Assembly: GCA_022393335.1 (NCBI GenBank)
Contig: JAJEKB010021387.1
Location: forward strand, 354,767-418,766
DNA length: 64,000 nt
Direction: 5' to 3'
Source: Macrotrachela quadricornifera
Taxonomy: Eukaryota > Rotifera > Eurotatoria > Philodinida > Philodinidae
Below, piece by piece: positions 1-13,238 of the stretch. Positions within the stretch are counted from its first letter, which is position 1; the number at the start of each line of letters is the position of its first letter. The notes beneath the pieces were generated by a model. It searched no databases and had not been told where the DNA came from. It saw only the letters and a list, made by a program, of their open reading frames with translations. Position numbers and translations under genes: made by a program.

Positions 1-3000
1 CAATTGCAATGATTGAGAATTCTCCTTTTACGTCGTATGAGGTTGTTGTTACCACCAAAATATACTTTGACATAGCTTGCAACATGATTGTGATTTTGAA
101 CTGTAAACTGGATATAAGACCATTATCATTTTCTGATAGTAAATTTTGAGTTATAAAAGTAGGATTGAAACTGTTATTGTACATGTAACCATATGTATCC
201 ATCGAACTGCTGGATATAAAAGTATAGAGTCCAGTAGTGAATATGTCGATTTGAAAGGCTTCAAAGTATGTATCTGGGACATAACAAGAGGATAGATGAC
301 AATATGTTGGACTATTAACGGTCAAAGCTGATGAATATTGTGATTTCATATCAGATTGTGATGTATTGGCTGGTCACATAAAATAAAAATGAATTAATGT
401 TTACATTTTAAATAGAAAGGTAATTTTAAACACAAAATTTCGTTTTTCCATATATAACGTTCTATTAAATATTATTCTATCTAATCTAATCATTGTATTG
501 AATAGAAAGGAAAATACATTCACAAAATTTTATTTCAATATGGTATCATCTGAATCAATAAGTTTCTTAATTTCTTTTTCATATTCTATCGTTTCAAATA
601 TATTTATTCTTTGATAAAACTATACATGTTTATTTGCATTCGGGCTCTCAAACATTTTTTCTTTGTCTTATATTTCTTAAAATATTTTCATATATTGATT
701 ATTTAATTGATAAAAATAATCATATAAAGAAGAAAGTATGATTTTAATCGAGTTGTATCAACTTAGATGGATCGTTATTAATGTTACTATATTGTGAAAG
801 GAATATAATTATATTTTGATTCGTATAAAGCAAAGATATAATTCACATAAAATATTTTTTTCTCTACATTTTGAATTCATGAAATTATATAGTAGAATTC
901 TATTCTATTTCATTTTAATATCTAGTATTCAATATGATATATTTAATGAAAATTTCAAGATTTTTAAATTGATCTTTTTCGCTTTCATTGTTCAACAAGT
1001 GCTATTGTAACGTTATTGTGAGTAATGAATAAAATTTGAATATTAATCAAATGAGATGATAATAATAATTATTTTTGAAAATTTATAACTGATGACTAAT
1101 AATAATCTTCACAACTGTGTAGAATTCATTGTAAAGAATACTTTCACTTGAATTACTTTAATAATAGAATGAATTTCTTACTTGATATATTTAATCGAGA
1201 AAAATTAAGAAAATCTGGACCAAATGCAATAATTGAGTATTGTCCTAGTACATATTGCAGATATGTTGTTGCCACTAAAACATACTTTGTCGTAGCTTGC
1301 AACATGATTGCAAGTTTGAACTGATGATTGCCTCCGTTGCCACTATCTTGTGATAGTAAATTTTGAGTCATAGAAGCAGGATTGAAACTGCTATTGTATA
1401 TGTAGCCAAAAGTAATAAAGGTACTATTGGACTGAATAATATAACGTCCAGTGGTATATACATTAATTTCAATGGCTTCATAAAAAGTGTTTAGTTCTGA
1501 ACAGTTGAAATGACAAAATATTGGACTATTAACGGTCAAAACGAATGAGTATTGTGATGTCACATAAGATTCAGATGTATTGACTAGTCACAAAAAATTA
1601 AAAAAAGAACCATTATTTTAAATTTAAACAAAAAGATAATTTTAACAATAAAATTTCATCTTCCCTTATATGACGTTCTATTAAAAACTACTCAGATTGA
1701 TTTAGTCTGTATATATTGAATAGAAAACAAATCATATTGATAAAATGTCTGAATCAACAATTTAGAATATGGTTACGTGTTAATCAATGAAGTAATTATA
1801 AAAATCTTATAAAATATGGCTTTTTTTATGTCTCGCATGTGATAAAATATTGAATTTTGTTTTAAAAGATGTGCCATCAAATGCTCTACAAAATTTGTAT
1901 GCATCAATTTCTATAGTGAATCAGATAAGTCTTTCAATGATTTTAAACATAATGGAAAGTGATATTTTCATGTAGAGTGTCAATTTTGAGTGCAATAAAA
2001 GCCATTAAGATAAGAAAAATGGTTTAATTATATAGTTTTTAGAAAGTATTTAGTAATGGATTTTTTGGAAAAAATTTCAGGATTTTATCATTTACTTAAG
2101 TCGATATATATACAAAATAATTTAATGTTACAATAATATATCAAAAGATGCAGCACATTCTGAGCCTTCTCGCTATATATAATATGTTAGAAAATAAACG
2201 AAATATGTCTATAAAAACTAAGAAATATCAAGGCGCAAAATTCTTCTGACTTTTATTGTAATTGATATACTTTAAAAGAGATCAGTTATCTCTAACTATA
2301 TTAACAGTCTATTTATATGTGAATCTGAAATTTCATTTTGAATAATAAAATTCTTATTCATTTGCATTTATTCAATTGTAAAGTAAAATTTGATTTGATC
2401 TTTTTATATTTTCGTTGTTCAACTAATGCTCTTGCGATAATATTGTGAATAATGAACGGGATTTGAATATTAATCAAAAAAATTTATATCTAAGGACTAA
2501 TAATAGTCTTCACAACTGTGTGGGACTCATTGTAAAGAATACTTTCATTTGAATTACTTGGTTAATAGGACATTTACTATTCTGTATGATGCATTATATT
2601 TTTATATCAATGATTGGCACGTTTAACTCGAAAATTATGGTCAAATAACTCGATTTCTTACTTGTTATATTCAATCGGGTAAAATTAACGAAATTTGGAC
2701 CACTTGCAATGATTGAGAATTCTCCCACTATATATGAATTATATGTTGTTGCCACTAAAATATACTTTGTCGTAGCTTGTAATATGATTGTAATTGTGAA
2801 CTGCTGATTGTCTACGCTGTCATCATTTTCTGATAGTAAATTTTCAGATGTATAAGTAGGATCGAAATTGTTATTATATATGTAACCATAGGTATCAATG
2901 GTACTATTGGACCGAATAGTATAAAGTCCGGTGGTGTATACAGTGATTGCAATCGCTTCAAAATAAGTATCTGGGCCTAGGCAGGAAGTTCTACGACAAT

Positions 3001-3060
3001 ATATTTGACTATTGTTGGTCAAGGCTGATAAGTATTGGGTTTGTAACGTGAACAAAGTAG
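1..3060 (-). repeat. Three tandem copies of a symmetric phase-1 domain exon
   Basis: Exons 2662-3060 (399 nt), 1182-1583 (402 nt) and 1-369 (incomplete) are homologous over their whole length and lie in the same orientation. The introns after the first two copies also keep similar sequence: blocks ending in the shared phrase 'cttcacaactgtg' sit just beyond the donors at about 1109-1121 and 2508-2520. The duplicated unit was therefore exon plus intron, not cDNA. Confidence 0.8.
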
Positions 3061-6000
3061 CTATTAGAGAAATAGAAAGTATATTAAGTTTAAATCTATA
3101 TAATGAGATTTTGGATTTTTTTTTGCATTATAGCTTTTTATCATTATCTACAAGAATGGTATCTGAATTCGTAGAAAATATGTCGATGAAAACTCTAAAA
3201 TTTCTATTATGAATTTGTAGATTGACATAAGTTTTTCATCTTCTACATCAGATATTTCAGCATTTCAATTAAAATTTAGATCATAAATCTTCTCGAATAT
3301 ACTTTTGTGAAAATAACTTTTACAGAATAATCAAACATTTTCATTTTATGTTTATTTGATAGAAGTATTCAAGGTAATTCTAATTATATCTTATGTTCTT
3401 AGTGATGATCAGTGTTGCCTGATGACAGACTATTCAACACTAGAAAACAATCATTTAAAACAAAAATATAGTCTGTAAGATCAGAAATATTCTATAACAA
3501 ATCATTATTTTTCTTACAATTTTCACTAATTTTTGTAAAAGATGAGAGTCATATTTCATCATATCGAACAATATCAAATTCGGTTGAATCTTATCGTTTC
3601 AACTAATATGAATTGAATAAAAGTCAACTAAATCCAAAAATAGAATATAAATGGAAACTACAATGAATAATCGAATTTCAATATCTATCGTTTGTTTAGA
3701 TTTGAGATAGCAAATACATATAAAATTATTAAGTTTTTTTTTGCAAATATTATATAGAAAATTATCTCGATATATGTACAATATTCATTAGTTGTCATTT
3801 TATAATGAACATAATGTAATATAAATATAAGCTATAATGATCTAATAAAAATCGACTTAAATTTATAAAATTTTCTTTATTTAAATGTTTCCAAAGTAAA
3901 TGACGATAACAAGTTTCAATGGAAAAGAAAAAGATCATATTTTCTATTATTAATATGGAAGTTTAACTATGTCACAATTATAATATGATTCAATAGGAAT
4001 CTCAAATATTCGCATACATATAGTAATATAATCTTACTTGTAGTCATAGTGTTTCTGGTACCAGTTGTTGTAGTTGAAATGTTCATTATATTTGAGATTA
4101 AACTAGTTGTAGTACTTGGTGAACCATCTATAAATTAGAAAAGAATCAGATGTAATAAATATGCACAGGATTCATGCATGAAAATATAATGATAAAAGTA
4201 AATATATTTTATCATGAATTTCATCTTATTTATTACATATATTTTTAAATTTGCACTAATAATTCGAAAATTATCATATGAAAATTCTAGAAGAAATTTT
4301 TCAAGAGAAGCAATATTCAATAAAAGCTGTGTCACGCAATCTCCGACGGGATTAAACGTATGAAACACGATGTACCTATTCTTACTAATTACTTCAAAGC
4401 CGTGTTTCATGTATATTCGGATATACTTGGTCCATTCGTTAATCATTCTTCGTTTTTAAAACATTCCAATTCTATGCTAAAATCAATGATCACATATCTT
4501 TCAACTATGGTATCATGTTAAAAAGACAGTCTATAACTGATCTATTATTTTTGCTTTATTTTTAATCTTCTTTATTTTATATGAAGAATTGTTAAGTGAA
4601 TATCATCTTTAAAGAATCAATTCATCAACTAAATCTTATTGAATTCCATCAATAGAAAAGACGTTCATAGATGATGTCCTATTTCATAAACTATAAGTTT
4701 GAAGGTAACCTTGTGTTGAGATTAGTTTTTCACTGATTAACAGAAATATCTATGATCTTACACTTATTAATTTGTATCCATTTTAAATGAAAAGAATATC
4801 TAGTTTTCTCAGTTAATTATAATCTCAAAAATGAATTATTATCCTATAGGAGATATTTAATTAATTTTCTTACATTTTTATTAAATTTTTTCAAGTTATA
4901 AGTAGATCAATGTTAATTAAATTTTATACTGATAACAAAATGATCTAACTCAAAGCTTTATGGAATTTCGTAGTTATCGTATTATCTGTCCAAAAAGTGA
5001 GTGAATTTAGATATTTTTTGAATAATTTCTTAGAGATAATAGATAAAGATCTGCTATCTTCAGTAATTAGTAGCTAAGAATTAATACAATGAATCCTTTG
5101 GTACTAAATTCCGAAGATTGAAGATTTTTATATTTTATCTGTAAGACATTATTTGAAAAATATTCGAGTCCAACGTCTTTTTGAACAAATAATATCACAT
5201 CTCAACTGTTGAATTTATTACATATTTTATAAATAGAATTTTTAACAATTGTTCGATGGCATACAGTACGAGATCATAGCTCCGAGAGTTTTTTATCTGT
5301 ATTTATTCTCACAATGAGATTTTGATGACAAAAAACGAATTCGAAAATATATTTTGAGTCTTAAACTTTTGAAACCTATGGTAAAACTTTATTTCATATC
5401 ATTATTTTTGCAATCTAGACTTTGCATGAGTGAAAAATTACAGCAGAACACTATATTCTCGATACTTATTCGTTGTTCAATAGACTTTTTGAGAGATTGC
5501 TTCGTTTGTAACGATTGTATGTGATTGAATCGAAACTCCTATTTGTATACTTATTTCATCTTCGAACATTTATCTAATTTACAAATGTATATTTTAGTAC
5601 AGATGCTTATAGCGATTAGTTATATAGTGAAATGTTTCAAAATATAAGATAAAGTCTTCGAAAACTTAACCAAAAGAGATAGGAAATGAGTAACTAAATG
5701 GAATTTTATAGACTTCAATAAGAATCTTGTTGAATTTCATGTTTTAATGTTTTTAACAAAATCGATTACTTATCGAATTTATTTGCGTGAGTATTGACCA
5801 TTTCTATACAAATTGATTTTAAATAGAAAAATTATCGCCTAAGAAAATGTTTAATACTTATAATGGAGACATTTCTATTATAATCGAAGTAGACTTGACA
5901 TTTTGGCTATAGATGAAAGGTATCAACGCCAAGCTATCAAAGTTAAAATGTTAGCGGTCTTTAACTTGTCTAGAGAGAGAGATATTTAAATTGTAAGGCA

Positions 6001-6955
6001 TGTGAAATTTAGGTATAAAAATGAGTCAAGAAAAATTTTCTTCACTATTGAAAGGGCAAAATATAGTATTGTTCGAGTCGATGATACGGTTTGTAAGAAT
6101 CCTCTTTTATATGGCTCGCACAACACTATGTTTTATCCTTTGAATAGTGAAGAAAAGTTTTTCTGATTGATTTTTATCACTAAATTTCACATAATTTATT
6201 TAAAATTTAAATATCTCTCTCTAGACAAATCAAAGGCTGCGAATATTTTATTCTTGATAGTTTAACGTTGACAGCTTTTATTTGATGAGAAGATATCAAG
6301 TCTACTTTGTTTGAAATATAAATACTTTCATTGTCAGAAAAATACTTTTAGATTATTTAATAAAATAGTCCGAAGATATTGAGATCATCGAGAACTTCTT
6401 TCAAGAAAATATCATTTCAAGAAATTCTAAAATTGATGCGAACTATTTCTCTCTATGTACAATAAGATTTTTATTATTGTAACTCATAATATTATCATGT
6501 GACTAAAATATAATGTAATCTTTGTTATAAAGTGATTCTATTGTATCATGCGATTAGGCATAGATAAGTTTTTTAAACAAAGAATACAGAAATATTTTAC
6601 CACAGAGAAAAACATTTTTATTTTAGAATTAGAAAAGAAAATTCGTTTTAATCAAATAAATATATGAATGTGTCTGCATATCTCCAACAATAGAACGACA
6701 AAATCATAGAAATCATATGATGTTTGTTTTTCCTTTTTTATAAATTTTCGAATTACCTTTTCTTGTTGTTGTTTCATCTAGAAAATAAGTAAATTTGAAT
6801 CGATAAAAAGAAATCAAATATATGATCCTACTTGATAATAAAACATTATTGTTTTTTTGTCGAAGTTGAAGAACAACGACAACGGAAACAACTATTATCA
6901 CTATAACAACCAATAAAAATGCGAAACCAACCTTTAGAAAGACACGCATGATCAA
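1..6955 (-). CDS. Type II membrane protein with tandem PPC-like extracellular domains (3' end outside window)
   Basis: I join six exons on the minus strand: 6832-6955, 6757-6777, 4038-4127, 2662-3060, 1182-1583 and 369 to beyond base 1. All have GT..AG borders and every junction is phase 1. Exon 1 starts at ATG 6955 and encodes a basic tip followed by a strongly hydrophobic Val/Ile stretch (about residues 8-32), read as a signal anchor. A 21-nt microexon (ETTTRK) and a Thr/Ser-rich 90-nt exon form a stalk. The last three exons each encode one copy of a domain of about 133 residues with conserved YC..C, YFEA, GYIYNN, NLLS.ND, LQA.TKY.LVATTY and SIIA.GP motifs. This resembles the bacterial pre-peptidase C-terminal (PPC) beta-sandwich pattern and repeat proteins I recall from bdelloids; that match is from memory. 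Several N-x-S/T sites fit an extracellular location. Ligand and function are unknown. The 2.6-kb second-to-third intron carries an inverted repeat. Confidence 0.7.
5862..6330. repeat. Long inverted repeat (foldback), arms about 225 bp
   Basis: The left arm, about 5862-6090, and the right arm, about 6100-6330, are reverse complements with scattered mismatches. A nearly perfect core is the pair 'tctagagagaga' (about 5970) and 'tctctctctaga' (about 6213). There is almost no spacer, so the transcript could form a long hairpin. It lies in the large intron of the minus-strand PPC-like gene. No coding capacity was seen. Confidence 0.7.
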
Positions 6956-9900
6956 GAAAAAATAACTTATCTAAAATAAAACAATTGTAGTTTATCATTG
7001 TAGCTCGGATGAGAGGAAAACAACTAATGCGATGTATTCAATATTTGTTAATAAAAGAAATCATTCAAACTCAAGCAGTGTACTCCAAGAACCTCTAAAT
7101 TGATCAACACTGAAAGAACAAATCATTACAAAAAGGAAAACTAATATTTCAGCATTTTGGTAGACTCGAAAGAGTTCTGTTGAGTTAAAATATCCTACGA
7201 TAATTTTTTTCTAAGACTGATCAAGATCTAGGTTTTTCTACTATTATATTTATTAAAATCAGTTCCCGACGACATTCAATCACTTCGGATAATATTATAC
7301 CGTATTTTAGCTCTATGATTGAGAAATCCATGGGAATCGGAATGATGATCACAACAACGTTCAGCAATGGTAAGTTAAGCACGCAAGAAAAAATAAATGT
7401 AAATGTGACGTCTATTTAACTATCACTGAATGTATGAGTGAGCGTCGGCATAGAAGAAAAGAACGGGCACAAAGACACTTGTACTGACCAAAACTCTACA
7501 GGATGAAATTTTTTCACTCCGAAATTCAATTTCAACTTCGAAAATCTTCACTTCTATAGTTTCAGTTTTGATCTTGACTTAACTCAAAAATTGCATATAT
7601 GATTCTTTTTTATGCTAATTACTAATACAAATGTTTCTTCAATATTTTTTTTCTTGAAAATTATTTATAAATCTATAAAATGATTTGGGTTTGTTCATTA
7701 TTTAACATTCGAAATTACTATTACTCCAACTCTGAAGAATCTTCTTCTCGCAATTCCAACTTAAAAAGGGTCGGAGTTAAGATTTGAAGTTTAATGCAAG
7801 ACTAGAACACTTGTGCTCACATCTACAACCATATCCTCACTTTTATTTTATTACGTGCTTAACTTATAGATGTCGAACGTTCTCATGCTCATTATTCACG
7901 AACTCAATTACAATTCGTAAATATAAAAGAAACTCAATAGATATATAGTACAATCTAAGGAGTAGAGTCTTAGATCTCTTGAAATGATTTGTAGAATTGA
8001 TTGCAATACAGAGAAACTTCGACTAATGATACAATCGCAAAAAATGGAGAAAATACGAAAGCGCAACGTCGTTTTTTTGAAATTTTGAATCGGAAAACTA
8101 AGTTTTTATCATGAATTGTTATGATAGTGATTTTCAAAAAAATATAATTTTTTGCATTGGAGAAAATAAGAACTCTTGAGTTTTCAACAGGTATTGTGAG
8201 TGTTATCACGTTCAGTGTTAAAAGTACTATAGCTAGAGATTTGACAGATTAGTTTTCTGCGAGTTTGATAAGATTAGCATAGAATTAAAAAATTTAATTC
8301 CGTGAAAATAGTCAGACTTTAAAAAAAAAAGAGTTGCCAACTAAAGGAAGCTCGAGTTTTTTTTTATGAATATTCGATAAGCAACTCTATTAATTTAGTC
8401 ATTTTATAGGTTTCATGCGATGAGATTTCTCTCCGAAACCCAAGCAAATAGAAATCTTGGAAAAGCATGAATTTTCTGGAAAAATAGAATAAACTTCTTA
8501 ATTTTCTTTATCGACGTTCAATGTTGACGAATTTTTCAATTGGAAAAGCAGTTTTTACTAATATTTTATACATTTTTTAAAATGAATTTCGTCTAAGACA
8601 TCAAAATTGATCAGGAAATATAAATAAAATACTGATTAGTTTGTTACCTTTATCCATAAAACTCATACTTTTAAAGAGTCCTATTTACTCAGAAAAAACT
8701 TTGAAAATAAATTAAAAATTCTGTTTTGACTCTGCAAGATTGTATTTCGTGAAAAATGGTTTACAATTATTTATCAATATAAGTTTTTAGCACTTGGTCT
8801 GATACGAAAAAATTTGTCGGCTTTCGTTATTCTTTATCTTAAATCTGCATTACTTTTAAATATCATCATTGCATAAGAATTTTTTTCATCTATTGGAAAA
8901 ACTGTTAAAGAGACATTGCTCCATCTGTGTTTTCTTTTTTCTCATTCGACTTGACGTGAAATATAGTTGGTTATTAAACGATAATTTAATAATTTTCTCT
9001 TCGAGTTTTTCTTTATATATGAGCTTTTGATATATATTGCCTATTAATTTGACGAAAATATATAAAACAGGGAATGATATAATAATATCGAATTTATTTC
9101 TTACTAAAAATTCCAAATCATTTTACAGTACGAATAAAAATCATGAAAAGATATGACACAATATTAGTGTGTATATAGGCTCTCATTACATATAACTTTT
9201 TATTTAATACTTATTAAGTATATAACTAAAGAAATACTATAATATTATGTTAAACAAAGATAATCTATTGTGTAAAATGAAATTTCTAATTAAAAATGAA
9301 TATTTGAGGAAGATTAAATGATAAGTTAAACAAGTTTTAACATAGTTTTAAAAATATTTTTTTAAAAAAAACAGTAAGATGAAAAGAAAAAAGAAATGAT
9401 CATTCTAAAATGAAAAAAACGAACTAGAAGAAAAATGCTGCTATTCTTCTTACCGTTACAAGAAAAAAAACTAAGATACAATCAATGATATATAACCCAT
9501 TCTCGAGAACATGACTTTTGTTTTTTCATTATTCGTAAAAGGTTTCATTTTTTTTTATTTGTAACAGTTTTAGTACTTCAAAATGACTTTTATCAATATG
9601 AGCTATGAATATACCTTTATCAATGGTAATAGAATCAGATTCTTTCGTCAAAGTATAATAGAGATTTTTAATTTTTTTTTGCGAGAAATAATCTTTTGAA
9701 TCGCCCTATAGTAAAGCTCATCGATGAATAATATCATATCGAAAGGGTTAGAAAATCTTATTATGGTTATTGATATTTAATTTCCAATTTTTTCATAATA
9801 TCTACTTTGAATAATTCATTATCACTTTTATACAAAACCTAGATGGCATCTCGACTTTGTCGAGAATGCGAACTCAGATGCGAAGCAATTTTTTGAAATC

Positions 9901-10825
9901 TCGATTAACGATCTTCATTAGTTACTTAATTATCTTTCTTTTTTATTTATCCATCGTCAGCTACACTTTCAGCTGTCAAACAGCTGTTATGCTAGAGTAG
10001 CGTCTAACTTTTCTTTCGCTTTAATTATCTCAAAATAAAAGTTTGAAAAAAATCATTTTTTTCTGACGCTTACCGTGAACAAATCAAAGTCTCTATTTAC
10101 GAACGAGTTTCGACTGCTATGATTTTGGTCTTCATATTTTAATACGGTGTTTCAATCATAATTTTCTAACTTTCGGTTTTCGAGATCATAGCGTTACAAA
10201 TACACCATTTTTTATGCGTACGGGTAAGTAAAGAAATAAATAAATAAAAAAATAAATAAAGAAAACTCGCGCTGCGTCACAATACAGATGGTTTGCATTT
10301 TAATTATCTTTATATATTCATCATCCATTATTATTTGGTCTCTTTTAATTATAATGAACACTTGATATTTTTCAAGTAGAAAAGAAAATATTTTCTTTCT
10401 TTCTTTTATTAATCATTTTGTATCATGACCTAGAAAAGAATATTAAGATTTTAATCTTTTGAATTACACTCTACTTGTTTAAAAATAAAAGAAATTTTTT
10501 TATTAGTTTCATCATGTAGAATGATATTTTGTTTCGTTTTTGAATTAAATGAAGTGACATTATTTTAAATTTAGTCTTTTAATATTCTTTTCAGTTATAT
10601 AATTGATGTGTACATCATTATATTAGATAATATAGATTTTATCTATTTAAACTTTTGAAATATATAGAAAATTATTTAAACATTTCATAATTAAAATATA
10701 AACTATGCTCGATAGTATCCGTGTTGATTATATAATGATCAATGATTAAATAATGTTATTATCTTAGATTTTGCTTACTATTCATAAATTGAATAACATA
10801 TATATTTATATAGAAATCATAGGAT
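6956..10825. other. Gene-poor AT-rich stretch
   Basis: No open frame here has splice context, a recognisable domain or codon structure that I can support. The start of the stretch must hold the promoter of the minus-strand gene beginning at 6955. An (AAAT/AAATA)n microsatellite lies at about 10226-10263. Otherwise I see only low-complexity A/T runs. Confidence 0.5.
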
Positions 10826-10869
10826 ATATTAACAATTTGAATAGAAATGATAGATTTAATCATTTTTAA

Positions 10870-11202
10870 CCCTTGTACTACCATAGTCTTTTTCGCAGTG
10901 TGTATGACAGAAAATAAGCTCTACAAACGAGATTCTATATTACCACTTACTTCATCCGAAAATTATCCCTTTAACCTAAAGATTGCTGTTCATCCCTTCT
11001 TAACGCTCTCGCCTACCATTGTCACTTTTTATTCCCTTGTATTACGGTTCACACACATCCTATACTTACCCACAGTCTAAATCACACGGTCAATCTCATC
11101 CCACGCTTATTGGCAAAGAATACAAAATGATAAGAAATTTCACTGTATAGTTAAATTCATTATTAACTGGGTCAAAAATGACCCAGGTTGGTAGTACTAG
11201 GG
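10870..11202. mobile_element. piggyBac-type MITE, 333 bp, flanked by TTAA
   Basis: The left end reads TTAA-CCCTTGTACTACCAT and the right end, reverse-complemented, reads TTAA-CCCTAGTACTACCAA. Terminal inverted repeats of about 15 bp starting with CCC and flanked by TTAA (10866-10869 and 11203-11206) are the hallmark of the piggyBac superfamily. A subterminal palindrome (GGGTCA..TGACCC) lies at 11170-11185. The interior has no transposase, only a chance 77-codon frame, so the element is non-autonomous. Confidence 0.88.
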
Positions 11203-11814
11203 TTAACGTAGGATATCTTAGGTCAGGATTCGAGTTTTCTTGAAAATATTCGTTCCAAAGAACTTTTCAGCTCAGTTAAACAACTTCCCAAGTAGAATTC
11301 GATGAGCTCTATCGATTCCACAGCTTTCTCATGAATTTGGCTAGCAAAATAAGTAACGACTCGATCATTGCGATTGTTTTATGTTTTTATAGATCGGTTA
11401 TATTTTTTGTTGATAGTATGCATTTTAGTGGAAGAGTGTAAATCAGAAACTGTGAACAGATTTTACTGAAATGAATGACACAATCAGTCTGTAATATTTT
11501 ATATTAGTTATTTTGCAACGATAATTCCATTTAAGTTTTTCTGAAAACAATAAGAAGAAGGTATAATGACGTATAGTGTATCTATTATTTTTTGGCTTGA
11601 TTGTTTATCTTTTGTACATCTTTCAATTTGTGCGCATTTCTATTTTCGTTGAAGCTTAATCTGCGGTGATTGCTTTTATCTTTTTGACATAAACAACAAT
11701 TTTTGATAATCATCTGAAGTATTGTGAAAGTGGCAATAGTTTTAGAAAGTTTTGTTATCTACTTCTTTTAGGTGCACCTATTTAAAAGCCGGTTCACTAC
11801 TATCTTGTCCCTAT

Positions 11815-12918
11815 TAGACATGTGCGGGACCAGTCCCGGTCCCGGTCCCGCGGGACCGGAGCGGGACCGGGACCAAAAGAAAAAATCTGACAAAACTTGA
11901 ACCCCAGTTTATAATGAAATATTCTATGATTTTAACTGAATTATCTTATGAATCATATGAATCAAAACATGTCGAAGTACACTAAGCAAAAAAAGTGCTA
12001 GCGGTCAAGAAAATAAATGAAAAAAAATAAGTATTAAAGAGCGATAGTCGTAGAATTGTTTGAGATGTAATCCAGATAAATTCTGGGATAGTTTTCCATA
12101 GACTGGGATCGAAACCAGAAAGATAGCTAGGTGTGCTAAATGTCTAGTTGAAAAGTAAATCTGAATTAATCTGTAAGAGTTCCAGCTTTCGTAAGTGAAC
12201 TTTTATTGACTCATTCAATATTCACGAAAGTTTTATCTGATATAATTTCATATATAACAGTCCTTTAAAAGAATTATTGTCAAGTGAGACACTACTAGTT
12301 CTTCTTTCCAGTAGTGCCACATATATTTGCTGTATGCTATCATAATTTCATGCGTTCCTGTTTGCATTAAGGAACAAACGAAAGAAACTGATCAAACCAT
12401 TCACTCAGGCGCATGTTTACAAGCAAAATGAACTCCATCCACTATTTCTTCATCGACTATTTTATATATTTCAAAGCATGACTGAAGTACTATTGTAATA
12501 GTTCAAGAAAAAATCAAAATATCGCTTTAATATGTTAGCCGTTTGATCGAAGTCTCTCAGCCCTGATCAGTACTTTTGGTTTTAAAGTTGTCAAAAATAT
12601 GAATCGAACCTTCACTGGAACTGTCGTGACTATCATGTTGATAGATAGAAATGTTTCATCGAAAATGTCTTGAATAAAAATTTACAAAGCAGGCTATTAA
12701 ATTATTTAAAAAACGCGTAAACCGTCTGGACCACTCGAGTTTATCTACTTTCACTTCGCAATCCAAATTTTGAAACACTATGTAAAATCACCGGGACCGG
12801 GACCAGATTAAAAAATCTTACTCGACTCGGGACCGATACGGGGCCAAACAAAACACCTTCAGCGGGACCAGACCAGACCGGGACCGGGACCAGAAAATCT
12901 TGGTCCCGCACATGTCTA
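11815..12918. mobile_element. Non-autonomous hAT element, 1.1 kb, with 8-bp target duplication
   Basis: The ends are inverted copies of TAGACATGTGCGGGACCA. The element is flanked on both sides by GTCCCTAT (11807-11814 and 12919-12926), an exact 8-bp target site duplication, diagnostic of hAT-superfamily insertion. Inside both termini are dense GGTCCC/GGGACC repeats in both orientations (about 11830-11873 and 12790-12905). These form very stable hairpins and probably serve as subterminal transposase-binding motifs. The interior shows no long open frame, so it must be mobilised in trans. The exact target duplication suggests a fairly recent insertion. Confidence 0.9.
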
Positions 12919-13238
12919 GTCCCTATTCATCCTCAAATCATATTATTGATTATATTCCGAAATTAATAAAAAAGATTAATCACCAAATTCGTGTCATGAT
13001 ATAATCCAATCATATTTTGGAAAATAATGTTATAATTGTGATTTGTTGGTTCGAATTATCACTTTTCCCATTTATCAAGAGAAAGAATGGAATTATTCTA
13101 AATATATAAACTTCACTGTTAAGCGAAACATATAACTGTTTACTGAAAATTTGTATTTCTGTGTTACTATATATTTACGTATTGTGTAAACTTTGTTTCA
13201 TTTTATTGCAATCAAATCCTATTTGTTGTTGTAGAAAA

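Noticed and set aside
4135..4446. 103-codon minus-strand frame in the intron of the PPC-like gene
   Set aside because: Composition is somewhat coding-like, but it has no splice sites in the phase-1 scheme and no recognisable domain; possibly an old insertion.
10847..11080. 77-codon plus-strand frame
   Set aside because: It starts outside and ends inside the piggyBac MITE and has no transposase features.
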